The notes under the pieces: model-generated
Databases searched by the model: none
The model's input: only the letters and a program-made list of their open reading frames with translations
Told to the model about the DNA's origin: nothing
Assembly (NCBI GenBank): GCA_916613615.1
Contig: OU744728.1
Span: 30,201,950 to 30,265,949 of the forward strand
DNA from: Steromphala cineraria
Lineage: Eukaryota; Mollusca; Gastropoda; Trochida; Trochidae
DNA length: 64,000 bases
Reading direction: 5' to 3'
Position numbers and translations under genes: made by a program
Shown here: piece by piece, positions 12,001-27,000 of the stretch
How positions within the stretch are numbered: the stretch's first letter is position 1
How the letters are laid out: every line of letters starts with the position of its first letter

Positions 12001-15000
12001 ACTTGATTATTTCAAGGAACCGATCAAAGGCCGCCTGATCAAAAGCTGGACTTTTTGTGCCATCTGATGTAGAGGAATCTGAAACACAATGAATGCAGAA
12101 TTTTTTTCTACACGATTGTATCTATAGAACGCTGAGTATATTGTCTATTTCCTGTTGACACAGGTAAAACTCGTGGTGTGACCCTCCAGCAATACAGTGC
12201 CTGGTGCCGCTTTACATACGATTATTAATTAACTATCAATGATATGGCACTTAAACAATTTATACGGCCTGCACTATACGAATCCACAACTGGGCCAATA
12301 CAGGAAAACTGGGCCAATACGAGCAAAACAGGGCAAATACGAGCAGACTGGGCCAATACAAGTCTGAGCATGCGCATAGACACAAATGGCGAGAGTCCGA
12401 AGCTATCGCTTCAAAACTTTCAATATATATGACAGTTCATCAATCTCATTGATAGTTTTGATTTCGGTAAAAATTAACTCTCTAATGTTGTGCAAGTAAA
12501 TAACAAAGAATTTAATTAATAAAAACGTCATTAATCAAGTTTTTCGTATTGGCCCAGTTACAGGTCCTCGGTCTCCTGTATTGGCCCTTGGCTTCGCCCC
12601 GGGCCAATACGGCAGACCTTGGACCTGTAACTGGACCAATACGGCAGACCTTGGACCTGTAACTAGACCAACTTGATTAATAACATTATAGTACGATAAT
12701 TAATATTAGATGTTCTATTAATTATGTTACAACATGACACTCTACCTTTTGAAAGGACGTAACCCGAACATGGTACGTATACCCTACGAATGGTCACCGA
12801 GCACTTTTATCTACTGGGCTATAGCCGTCTCTTAATATTTATGCATAGCGGTGACCTAGATATTAAAACGAGGCTAAGCCCGCAAGCTTCTAGAATGGAT
12901 GACGGCCATTGCCGTTTTTCAAGTCGGTGTCCGTTGCACTATTTCGTGACTAGCGTGAATATAAGATCATGAAAAATTGTTTATATTTGCAAATAGGTCA
13001 TGTGCCGTTTTTAAAATGTTATGAGGATAAACTTGTAAACGATTATTAAAGTTTTCAATCATCACACTCCTCGCTCAAAAGCAACAACATAGCGGAACGT
13101 GGATTTGCTGAGAGGGGTATTCATCGAAACTTTTCCATTTTTTACAAATTCCACGAGGAAAATAAAGATGAAAAACACATTTTTCTTTTCCGAAGTCAAT
13201 ATGAATTTCCTAAAACAATCGATGGTTATCATATTAACATTAATTATTTAATCCTTTGATTTTATTGCCGCTCGTGTGTCATCTCGAACAGTCGATCAAC
13301 ATCAGGGAGGGTTAGAATCTGACTGTGACATGTCTCATTTGCAACTTTTTCGTCAGTCACATTTCGTTTATCGTGCAAGGCATAATGTTACTCATCGGAT
13401 AGTTTGTATTTACCTCGTATAGTATCTTCATGAGTTAACCTTGCAGAATGACAGACCGGATATATACGAGCCTGTAGATTCAGTAGAATCAACCGAGACT
13501 CCTTACCTTTCTGTGCAGGCCGTCAACATGATATGCTATAATTTATCAAGGATTATATTAATTGTATCGGCATATTTTCATCAACAATGTATCAACGAAC
13601 CCATACTTCAAATGTAACCACTAATCCAAAAAATAAAAGGGCTTTTCATTTCATAAATGTGATTTGTTGAAATTAATTTTAAAATGCAACTTTCTATGAA
13701 AATGTTTTATTATAGTCAATATACGACTTGAATGGATCATCAATTACTAATGTTAATCTGTAATTATTTTGTTTAATTACACCAGAAAGTTATCTCCATT
13801 CATGCAAACGTATTCCTGATTTAAGAACAGATGATGTCCCACTCTAAAATTATATTCCCTTATATTGCAAAATCATAAGGCTTAAACTGTGTAAAAAATA
13901 CATAAAAATTGAAATGAATATGATATGAATTATTTTTGTTTTGTTAGTAACTAGCAGTAAGATGGGTAATCCAATTTGAATTATCAAAATTGTTTTATTA
14001 ATGAATTAATGTTATCAATTTGGCAATGATCGGTTATGCTTTTCAAAATTTCATTGATATCTGACCAAACAAGAATATTTTAATGTGGTTGTCTTTTCAT
14101 AATCATTAAAAAAAATGAGGGGAAATTTATTTTACTTTTGGTCAAATTAAATGTTAAGATTTAATCATACTGAGAGAGTTCAGGACATGATCATTAATAT
14201 TATGATGATTTTTGTTGCATTCTTAATATAGTTCACTATCATAAAAATGTCAGTCAGGAATTAATGTTTTGATTAAGAATTTTTTATACTTTTATAAATT
14301 CCATCCAAGGTAAAAACCATTTCAATAGTTTGAAAAAAATTGTGTTGATTTGTTTTGATTTGAAAGCTTTCAATTTATAAAAAACATACTTTAAAAATAA
14401 AATTTCACACTCAATGATTCTAAATCAACATCAGTAAAATGCAAATTATACCTTCTGATTGTGGATTGAGAGTGATATGCAAAACTGTGATTTATTGACA
14501 AGATGTACTTGCATAGTTACATGAATAATTTTGAAATGGTATCAAGAAAATTACACAATGAATTATCTAAAAAGTTTTGACCTATGTTTGTCATATCTGT
14601 AGTACATACATAATATTTTAAAGCATGGTTAATTCTATAATTTAAAGAAAGTTATACATTAATCATATTACTAATCATTTATATGAAAACAAATATTGAT
14701 TCAATACATTAGGCATGAAATTGGTTCTCATTGGTAGATACAACATGTACTTTCATACATGATTACTATTATCTCATTATCTGAAAAAAATCTATTTTGA
14801 AAATGTCTTAATGAATATCATGTTTTATTCTAATAATGTCCTTTGGAATTAAATTTGATAGCTTTACAATTTTGCTATAACAATTATAATCAGTATCTAA
14901 TTATATCTAATATTTCTTGAAATTACTTACCTTGATATATTTGTTTATTTGAAAAAAAGATCAAATGACATTTCAGTTCATGAGTTGTCAAACTGAATTA

Positions 15001-18000
15001 TCTGGGTGGGACTGATATAACTTACACTGTATTCATCTGTAGGTCGACTGTGATTTTCTAACTAGCTAAGTAGACAATTTTGGAAAATAATATCGATGTA
15101 TATCATATATTTCACCTTGGAAAATTTCTTCTCAGTATAACAACTTTCACTCAAATAAGTCAGCAATGGCCGGGTCACTAGGTCCATGACTGTCAAAATC
15201 AACAGTGACCGAAGGCGTGCGGTTTGAATAACCGTAAATAAAGATACATCGGGGGGAAAATCCCAAAAATATAAGTCCAATTCATCATTTGAGAAATCTT
15301 TTTAAAAATGTTGATGCTTATGTTGAAAAGAAATCAGCAATATGAAGTTTCGAAGATACACAATCGGACTTCGATGTCACGTTTGTAAAAAGACCAAAAC
15401 TTTACGTTCGCGATCGACGTCGTTTCACTGTATCCTAAACACTAAATTAACATATTTTTGGTATATAGACAATAGAGATATTGCTTTAGATCATGCTTAA
15501 TCTTTATCTAGAAATAAACGTTCCAAAATTAGATAAAACGAACTTTTTAAGTGGCATGTCGTGATCGGGTAATCCACTTCCGGGTTCTTGTTGCTTGATC
15601 ATGCGGGCTTAGCCTCGTTCCGGATAGCGCATGAATATTCATGACGTAATATTAAGAGAGATCTATAGAGATCACACAAATTTAAAGAGTTGTTTTGTTA
15701 GTAAAAAAAACCTGTGTTTGACGGGTGAAGCGCAGAGTGCACATAGAGAGAATACCTAGCACGTGCAATGCAACCCGCACAAGTTGTCAAATGCATCGCG
15801 GTCGGGAAAGAATGGCAATACACATGTAAAAATGCAATCATTTGTCGCGTGGCCTAAAGTTACATTGTTTTGATAGTATAGTGTAGGAAATATATGTAAA
15901 ATATGAACAAAAGAAAAACGTAAGTTTTCTGAAGTCAAACATTGATTTAGATGAAGAATTCATTCTGTGTCGTGGTTTCATGTAAATAATCAACTCGAAC
16001 CTTCGCGGTTCGTTGATTACTATCACGAATCCACTCCACCTCGTGCAATATCCATTATAGAAATGGATTTGGAATGTTTCAATTATATTTAAAACAGTTG
16101 TTAGTTCAAATTGGGTGACTCACTGCTAGAAGGAGACGTCGATGTTACAGTTGGGACTGTTGTACTCGTCAGTGATGTTGTTGGTAATGTTGTTATATCT
16201 GTAAAACCAATATATGCAATGACGGCTTTGAAAAAAATATACAGTCAATTTGGATGTTTGTATGCATGAGAAGCAACGACTTGTGAGTCTTAAAAACAAG
16301 GCAAGAAAAAGCTCTCTGAAACAAGTTTTTAACTTACATGCACGTATTTAAAGACAACTAAGGGTGTGGAAGTAGCAGTATGAAGTATAGCTAAATGTAT
16401 GAGGACGATGGGTCCTACACTGCTCACCTTCCAGTTCTATCTCTATAGGCTCTATCTCCAGTGTCGTCGTAGGTACTGGGGTGGTCGTAGTAGTTGTAGT
16501 CGTTGTTGATGTTGAGGTCAGCACATCTACAGTTGTCAAATGAATGAAAACATTAGCTTTTAAATACATTAGGTCAATTTCGATCTTCAAATGGTTGTTT
16601 TCCAATGTTTGTTAACCATTATAAAGCATTTTTTTTTCAAATCTCAATTATCAATAGAAAATGAAATCATCAATAAAGTGATAGGCACTTCTCAGGGCTC
16701 AATTGAATTATTAAATATAACAAATCATACAGAAACTATATTTAGTGGAGAGCATTAAGACAAGAGTCGGCAGATTCGAACTTTGAGTATTTACCGTACT
16801 GACCAGGACGAGGAAATAGTGTTATATATTTAATTGTACAAGGATTCTTGATTTAATATATCAAATACATGTGGGTTTTTGTCAAACTAATATTAGATTA
16901 TGCCAATTCTACCAAACAGAAAACCGTATTTTATGCAAAGCATATACTTTGATTCCGATTTGTTTTCTATTCACCGTATACATACCGTTTGACGACACCA
17001 GTAGTTTAATGACGTCGAGGAGCCCGTCGTATAAAGCAGTCTGGGGATCCTGGATCCGGGCACCTGTAGACGGTATAGGGGGGATGTGTGACGGAGATTA
17101 AACTCAATATAGCTTGCCTGTATAAATGGTATCTGACCTAAATGATACCATTTACATTACGAAATAACTGGAAAAGGCATTGATTATTTGGCATGCGCTG
17201 CAAGTTTTGAATTTTATTCAATGCATACCAATTGCAATACCTTCTTGAGTAAAACAAGGCATGAAAACAAATGATCCATACGTAATTACCTAATAAATGT
17301 ATTGTGCTCTACGCCGAACAAAACCAACGGATTTGTTCCTATCTGTTTGGGCTATTTCCTTGTAAACATGTAAAAGACAGGTCAAAATGATGTCACTCTT
17401 TTGGCATAAATACAAAGCTTTATAAAATACACGATTTAATAAAAACCATATCTTCAGCATATTTAGAATTTGGTGGATCAATAAGGAAACAATTTCTTGT
17501 GACGTGCAAATACCACTTTACTCAGTATATACACGAAAATACCAAACACTCCAGAAACACGTGTATTTACTGAAATGGAAGGTAATTCAAGTGAACGAGT
17601 AGTTTTATGTTTACATGTACTAACTTACGATCATATGATACATTATTACTTTTCCAATATTAATCCTTTACAGAAAGTATTCTAGTTTCTCATTTAGATA
17701 TTCATTTGTATTAACGGTGACAAGTGAAAAGAATGACAGTTTAGAAGAAAATGTTGAACGTAAACATGATGTTACATGATGAAGTCATATCCTATAAAAT
17801 GTTTTGAAAGCAACATCAGTTTAAAGAAGACATTAATCATATTTTCAATTTTTTCTCTTATATCTCTTTGTAGTACTAAAGGCATAACCTGAAGCCAGAT
17901 TGTAGGCAGCTCAAACTCTTTGTTTGATTTATATATTTCAAATGACATATTGATGAACACCTACCGCCTTCTCCCGACTCGGCCGATATCCTACCGGTTG

Positions 18001-21000
18001 AGTGTGCTTCAGGGCTGGTAGTAGTCGTGGAAGACACTGACACTGTCGTTAGGTCTGAAAATTATATATATTATATATATACCTACGAGCCCGTGTTCGA
18101 GTACACAAACAACAAATAAGTGCCCGGAGGTACGCTGTATTCCATTAAGTGAACACTTGGACCTTTGTTCCGAAGGGAGAGACAGACAATTCAAAATATT
18201 CCCGTTTTATCAAATGAATAACTCTGATAAAATTAAAAGAACTTTAAAAGAAGACTATTTTATCAAGAAATTCTTCCCCAAACTCAATGTTGGAAATATT
18301 AACATTAGTTCATGTTGTTGAATCAAAATGTACATCGTTCCCTACTGTGACGTCACAATATAAACGATGACGTCATAGACTTTTGTAACGTTTCATTCTC
18401 CCTGAAGATTAAAAATGAAACCGGTAGGAGAAAAATCCGGAATTTTGTTTTTATTTAATATTCATTAGACGAAGTTGTACCATACACATGGACAATTAAC
18501 TTTTTGTGAATATATATATATAAAGAAATATCACAAGTAATGTTCAAACTCTATGGCAGTACATATTAAAAAGAAGAAGATAAAGTTGAATTAAATTTGG
18601 CAAACGTTTTCAGCAGGTACATCCTGTAACTGCTTCATCAGGCCGTTTAATGCAGTACCTGACACACAGGTCATAGTATTATGACGTCACACAGGAACCT
18701 ATGACGTCATAATACTCATAAAATGCTATTCCATTAGCAACACAATGTATAAGTTACCCTGATGATCACTATATTGTGAAACCGGTTGGTAATGAACTTA
18801 TATGAAGACCAATCTTCAGTTTGTTATTTTTTGAAGAATATTTAATACATAAACCATGAACATTTAACTTTTACATATATATATATATATATATATATAT
18901 CTAGCAATTTTTATATTCTCAACACTGCAAATATCCTTTAATACCCTAATATCTATAAGACCAGACGCCTAGAATCAGTTACGGCTGATTATTCATAGCT
19001 TTTGGCGTCTAACATGTTGTTGATTGGAACCATTGAAACAAATATCTTTAAATCAACGCTCCTCTTATATTGGTACATGGTACTGACGTTGTTGTTATCG
19101 AGTTATCGGCATGTTATATAGCGATACAATGTATTTGATAAGATATTCTCCATAGAGTTCTGCGGATACTAAATCGCAGATATAGCAAGACGTAGCCTCT
19201 CGAGAATGATTTTCTTCAATGCAAACCATGGATACTACAGACTTATCATCATTCAAATCTTTCCATTGGCTTATGTTGCTTAAATAGTTAATAATCAAAT
19301 GAATATAAAATATATATGTGATAAAATTTAAAGATGTAAGGATACAAGTTTTATTATGTATTGATGCAATTACCGGTTATCAAATCGCTAATGTGAATGT
19401 GATCAGCGAATAAATTAATCATTTAAACCCGCGAGTTTAGTTTTGTAAGCGGTAAGGCATCGTCCTTGAAAACAATTTTTTGCTTCAGAATGTGGATGAA
19501 TATGAATTTGAAAATACGATTTCTCGATGGATAGTTCGGGATAGCTCTGATATACACTTGATTGTTCATTATATCACAGAATATCAAAAACAGGAACAAA
19601 TAGGTAAACAAAAGTGGTATGGTATATACAAATCTTAGTTATAACTAAATAAATCATTTTAAACATTTGCCAAAATAAGTAGTATGCGGTACCTTCAGGT
19701 GCTATCTCAAGCGTGGTTGTTGGTGGCGGAGTGGTTGTCGTGACTGGTGATGTCGTTGTTGTTGTCATCGTTATACCCTCTGATAATAGATATTTCACAA
19801 ATTGTCAAACAGTGAATCTTCTGAATATTTCTCTACAAACGTTTTTACCCAAACCAGCGAAGTCGATATCCCTATATCTACATATGTAGTATGTCGTATT
19901 TTGATTTAGATACTCCTTTTCCGACTTTTTTTACACTAATGATGTACGCTAATTACTAATAAAAACATAAACTGGCTTCTCTATATCGCCTCATTCATAG
20001 GCAAATCATAATCATGATCAAAATACACAGCATTTACATGGCGCCTAGATTTGTGTGAAAACATCGTAAAATGATTTACAAAAAAATAGATAATGAATAT
20101 ATGTAAACTTATTTACTATTTAAGCTAAAATATAAAATGCAAGAAAATAATTTTTCTGTCACAGAATAATGATGTTTTCATATTGCCTTATCGTATTAAA
20201 ACAGGCGCATAAATTATACATCCAACTGTCAACGCTGGCTTTTTCAGCGTATCAATCAATGCCCTCAAATATGATATAATACACCTCAGCTTTGTCCAAA
20301 AACAGTAAAGGCGTCGGTAAAATGGAATGCATATATGTTTTATGCTGTCACACACAAGGATATGCCCAACAAGATAGTTCCAAAGCAACATTTACTGACC
20401 TGATGACCCTAGTCTACTGACAGCTTGGGACAAAAGGCTCTTGACGCTGCCCAACAGGTGTGTGTACAGTCCGCCAGGTGAGGACAGGAGAGACGCTGGG
20501 ATATCAGGTGAGGGCAGGGGAGACGCTGGGAGATCAGGTGAGGACAGGAGAGACGCTGGGATATCAGGTAAGGGCAGGAGAGACGCTGGGAGATCAGGTG
20601 AGGGCAGGGGAGACGCTGGGAGATCAGGTGATGGCAGGGGAGACGCTGGGATATCAGGTGAGGGCAGGGGAGACTCTGGGAAATCAGTTGAAATCAGGGG
20701 AGACGCTGGGAAATCAGCTGAAATCAGGGGTGACGCTGGTATATAAGCTAAAGTCAAAGGCGATTTTTCTTTTTTAGGTGAAGTGAGGTGAGACGAAGCT
20801 GCATCAGGTAAACTAGGCGGGGGTGCAGGATGACCAGGTGCAGGTAAATCAGGAGTGACCACTGGTGTAACGTGGTGTGAAGATGTACTTTTCTTTTGGG
20901 AGCTTTTCATCTTCAATTCTGTTGAAAAGAAGTATATGAAGCATCATGACGATAAAAACAAAACATTGTCTGTTTAAAAATTGGGCGCAATATATTTAAC

Positions 21001-24000
21001 TGATGTAATAATGTTCACTGAAGTTACGAGAGATTGCCCCTTTTCCTTTTGATACTCGACTACCTTATAGTCTATAGCATCGCTTTGTTCAGCAAGTCAC
21101 TTAATCTTATATGCAAGTTACATTCTCATGGAAATCATTCTTTACATCATGTTTTCCTCACTTTCAAGAAAACCTTGGTTTAAATGACTGGTTTGCTACA
21201 TATCTAAAAGTGCTCTTCAAATTGATATGTTGACGAAGCAAGAAGAAACATCCTTGTCTCACCAGTCTGGACCGGGCTTGATGAGTTCTCTCCTGTAGTT
21301 GCTCTATTTGCTGCACGTGTTGCGTTGACCTCTTGTGTCTCTGTATCAGATATCCATCAGTAATGACACCATAATGGGTAGCATGATTATCAATTAGAGC
21401 AATATGACTATCAATGATAGATAACGTATCCTAAATCATGTCATAGCACGTAAAGTTTGTGAATCATTTGTTCAGAAATGCCAACTTTAATATCTCGCAG
21501 TTTTAACACAAATTTGATAAAGATTCTTTGGGCGATGTACATTTCATAAGTTGTATGATCTGAAGACAAGAATATGATGACAGGATGGTCACTATCCAAA
21601 TGCATTATCTATGAAACTTGCCAGTATGGTGTCGCAGTTCACGTCGTTTCTTACAGTTTCCAACATACCTTCAACTATTTATTATAAGCATGATTTCATT
21701 CACATAGTACGTGACAGACACAGTCGAGATTTCATCACTTAACTTGTCAAGTTCTATAGCAAAAAAACCGTAGATCTGCTGACCGAAAGCTAAACATTTT
21801 ATTTTAAAAGTATAGATTATCTGTATAGTAATTATCATGTGCATCTCAGATGAACTCTCAGGTAACGATGCACGTACCATCTAACTGCATGCTCCAATAA
21901 CATTCACAAAAGGATTATCATTGCAATGCCCATTGTATATCCTATCGCACCATTTGCACTACCCAGCAGCATTCCTGAATGTATTGCAAAGTGCATACTC
22001 CATTTGAACTCTTTACTAAAGTATCATTGCATACCCCATTACATACCCTTTAGCCTACCAAATTGCAACCTCCTTTGCAAACCTCATTTGAATTCCAAAA
22101 TGTATTGCAGTTTCCCTATTCTAATGGCATTCCATATCGCATACCCTACCACATCGCATACGTTATCGCATATCCAGTTTCACACCAATGTATTCTCTAA
22201 TCAATTCTGTTCCTTTTGAGTTATCTGATGTTATACAGCATTGACTTTTCATTGTAATCCAGTTTTTTAACATTAGATTATAACTACATTCCTCGATACG
22301 ATCTTCTTGGCATTATCATTACTCGATGGCATCAAACCATTAACCATCGATATGTATGAGTACATAATTGCATCGCCAAATATCTATTGACGTAAACAAT
22401 GTCTTGTGAGATTTCTGATAATTCTAACCGATTGACAATGTTGCGACTGGATTCATCATTCCTGTAATCTTGTTCAACAAAGCGTGGTACAGCATCTGGC
22501 TTCCAATCTTCAGGGATGATGTGATGTCTGGGGAAGCTTTTTGAGGATAGAAAAATTACATCATTCAAATGTAACAACATAAGATGAAGCTGTTATATTA
22601 TTATATATAATACAGGTACAGGAACCACTTTGAGGATATGTATCATGTTTCATAAATCTACTTGATGAAGTATTGATGTGGCCCAGGCGAGATTCGGGGG
22701 TATGAAATGAAAATAAGTGATTTAATCATCATACAGAAGTAGTTATTCAGAAATAGTTAATCAGAAAAGATCATTCATATTACTGAAAGATTGAAATAAA
22801 ACTTTCATATTCTACATACTTTGTAATACACTCGTGAAATTGTTTTGATTACTATAAAACTGTTTGAATGATGTCAGCTACGTAAAAAGCTTGGGGTAAA
22901 TGTGTACGTTTAAGTAACCCTTTTCATCGCGACGACTTTTACCAAATGCCCTATACTACATATAGAGTTGAATATGTCGGACAATGACCTAAATGAGTTC
23001 CGTGCATATAAAAGAATATTCCATGGCGATTTTTATAACCAGAAACCTTACATCAAACCAGGATGAATTGTATCCACGCCAAATGTACAAGATAGTTTCA
23101 TGAATATCACCTATTCATGTTCTCAATTGATGTTATATACATTTTCACATGCATTTTTACTATGTAATAAATTCTTCATTTGTTCCTTTCAATGTTTTTC
23201 AATTCTTAATTTTTAAATTTTAATTTAGAGTTCTTAACTAAACTATCAATTTCAATAAACTTTTTGTTGATCGTGTCAGAAATATTTCCTCTTCTTTTAT
23301 CAATCATAATTGTTACAACAAAGTAAAACCTTGAAATGTAAAGTTGTTTCATAAGAAATGGGTTGTTGCTATTACCGATGGAGGCGTGTGTCACCGACAA
23401 GTGATGTGCTGTTTACGCCAGCAACCCTGTCATCTTGAATATACTCATGCAACATATAAAGAAACGTATAGATAATGTAAATTTATGCCTGAAATAAAGT
23501 TTCGTCGATCTAATTTGAATAATGCAAGGAGGTTAAGCTGACTTTAGAGGTTGCAGCAAAATCAGAATTGCTATCTTTAATGAAAAAACATAGCTCCGGA
23601 AATGATGAGCAAATATCATATTACAACTAAGGTAACATGCATGTACCTATATACATCTGATACCTTTATAACAAAGTAGATGTTTAGTTGGTGTAAGGGG
23701 AAATTAAATAAATAAAGAACATTAACATAATGTCCAATTGGCCATCTGATTAAATATCAACAAGAAATATTAGAAAATCCCAACCTATTTTGTCCAGTAT
23801 AAGATGTAAAACCATTATTGATTTACCATTATAAAACCAGTTATTGATTGATGTAGTGTGTGAGTATGTATAAATAAGGGTTCTGGATCATTGATGAGTA
23901 AAACGTATTTTCTCATTATTCTTACGTCAAAAATAGTCCACTGTTTTGACCTGTAAAGGTTAATAAGTAGACACGCTTTACTCAGCGCTAATCCATAACC

Positions 24001-27000
24001 CGTATTCATACCTAAAATATAAAAAATATAAAACAGATTCAAACCTACCTCTATTAATATGATAGAGCAAAATATTATATCAAAACGCATACAAGGTTTC
24101 TAATAATAAGACGGACTCGACATTATGAAGTCTTCTTTTAAAGGGGATCAACAACCTGGCTCGTGAAACCTCATTGACCATTGTTAACAAGAGCATCCAG
24201 ACGGGTAAGGGGGGTCACATGACACAAACTTGGTACTGACTGTCAGCTGTAAGCGGTTCGCAACCAAACGATTTCGTCCCTACCGAGTATTTACGACTCT
24301 TTCGGGGCCCTGCTAATAAAACACTGGAAGTTAAAAATTCAGGTTGCAGACCCCCTTTAATCTTACATTCTTTTTTTTCGTAATTCCAATTGCTAAGTCA
24401 TGTCGTTTTTATTGAATTGATTATGGTCTGCTAAAATATTTAAGTAAGTATTTGTGGTTAGTCACAATGATTTTCCCTGTTAAAAACATACACCAACAAG
24501 TGTGTAACAGTAAGCCATGCGTCGATCCAGTCGTCCTGAATTCATTTTAAATTTTGTATTCAGTAAGGGATTTTTTATGATAAAATTATAAATTATTTGT
24601 CGATTCTGACAACGTTTCTTATCAACTTCATGACCCTTTCTTTCTCCTCGCTTGAGCTTGGAATTATTGATAGGAAGTTGTGAGGAGTGGCAAAGCGTCA
24701 GCATGAAACCAGAGTAAGTACTTAGTATTGTCCCCAATCTGACAGTTGACAGGCACACACGATCCGTTATAACTGATAGCTTGTACTTCCTTACTTAGCG
24801 TTTAATTACTGTTGCACTTTTATACATATATTCTCCTTAGCACATTAATACATATCATTCTTGTTCCCTTTGATGTTTCATCCATGGTTTCGAAACATGA
24901 CGTGTCCATGTCTTTAAAAGAGGCGAACTGTTGCGGGTGCTCATATAAAAAGTGCATCATAAGAAAGATGTTCATGTGGATAAGGCACTAGTCTAAGTTA
25001 GGATATTCCATCCTAAGACGGGATAACTTGTTCATGTTAAGAGTTTAATTTAAAAAATACTTCTTAAAATTTTAACAAAGATTAGGATCAAATGTGAAAT
25101 TCTAAATCGACTGAAAATTCATGGTTTTAATGGAAAAAATACATTGATAAATAAGATAATGTTATAAAATAATGACTGATTGAACACTGATTTTGTTTTA
25201 AAGAATAATCTCTTTTGGTCATGTTTGATGATGACAAAAATGACTTTTAACGAAGGAAAAGAAAAAATACTTATTAAAAAATAAATAAAAATAAAAAAGA
25301 TGATTTTCATGGAACATTTCCAGTTGATCATAAAGCATTTTTGACACACAAATTTAAATTACTCAATCGGTAAAAGTTTGATTGATAAATAATTTCATGA
25401 GATAGTGACTTGAATTACAAAATTAAAAGGATACAAATGAAATATTTTGAGGAATTATTGACTTTGATTAAAAGAAAAACTTTAATAGAAAAAAATAAAT
25501 ATCAAAAAGCAATTTACGATTATAAAATGACTTTGATCAACAAATGTTTTTTTCGTATCATTGCCATTTTGGGAAGAATGGGTGAGATTCAGTTAATTTC
25601 TCAAAAATAATTTATGCCATAAACATTCCTATCAAAGTAAATATATATGAAATGAGAATCACAAAGTGGCTCTTTAACTTTGAACTTGACTATTTTTTAG
25701 AAATAATAAATTTGATTGAAACAAATTTTGGGGAAAAATTGATGAAAATCTGTTTGATAAGATAACGACTTTGATGAAAATATGTTTGACAAGATAAAGA
25801 CCTTGATGAAATATGTTTGACAAGATAAAGACCTTGATGAAATATGTTTGACAAGATAAGACTTTGGTAAAAATATGTTTGTGAAGATAAAGACCTTGAG
25901 GAAAATCTGTTTGATAAGATAAAGACTTTGATGAAATCTCTTAAACATGATAAAGACTTTTATGATAATCTGTTTGACAAGATAAGGACTTTGATGAAAA
26001 TCTGTTTGACATGATAAAGACTTTGATGATAATCTGTTTGACAAGATAAAGACTTTGATGATAATCTGTTTGACAAGATAAAGACCTTGATAAAAAATCT
26101 ATGACTGTCCTTGAGTAATATGATTTCGATGAATATAAACATTATTGCTTAATGCTTATTTCGATAAAAATAAGACATTTTACAGTAAAATTCCTTACCA
26201 TTTGAAAGGTATGGATGTAAAATAACTTTCATGACAAAAATATAATGACTTTTATGATAAAATGTTGAAACTGATCGAAAGTGATGTTGGGAGAATATCA
26301 TTTTTATGAAAGAATAACTTTGACAAAAATGGACTTTGATGGGAAAAACAAAATTTGATAAAATATTGGCCCTGTAAAACCTAATGGATTTATGAATTAT
26401 TGAAAATATTTTTTCTCATCATAGGCAATACTTCAGGAAATCATTTTACTAATCAAAGTGATTTATTATCAAAGATAGTTTACTGAAAAATTATGTTTTC
26501 ATCAAAATCCATATTTCATTAAACACGTAAAAAGTTTCCATCAATTCAATCTTGTAATCAAAATTAACATTTCATCAGGAAATTATTATTATAAATCATT
26601 ATTGTATCTAAGTCAATATTCTTTCAATAATTTTTCAATTAAAGTCATTTTTGAACAAACTCATTTTTCATCAAAGTCAATATTACTTCAACAGAATTTA
26701 ACAATCAAAGCCTTCTTCCAACCAAAATCATTTCTCATCAAAATAAAACCTTGGTGTATTATACAAGCTTTAAATGTATGTTTTACTTTCAATGTCAATC
26801 TTGAAATCAAAATTAATATCTTATCATTAGATACTTTACTTCAAATTCATTTCATCATCAAAGTCAAAATTTCATCTGACAAGTAAATAATCTTAAGCAA
26901 ACTCAATTTTTTAATCAAAATAAAATTTCATCAGATGATCTCAGATTCTTACTTCTAAGTCATGTTTTTATCAAAATGTTTTTCATCCAATTCTTTTTTG

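Noticed and set aside
13480..13540. Good splice-like sites on both strands near 13500
   Set aside because: The frames close at once in the required phase, and the site lies in the AT-rich inverted-repeat block.
23365..23410. Possible 33-nt minus-strand exon (AHHLSVTHASI)
   Set aside because: Open and phase 1-1, but with a weak acceptor and donor.
25410..26142. ORFs of 60-115 codons in the minisatellite foldback
   Set aside because: Repetitive Ser/Lys/Phe/Gln readings that follow the 32-bp unit; AT-rich noncoding repeat.
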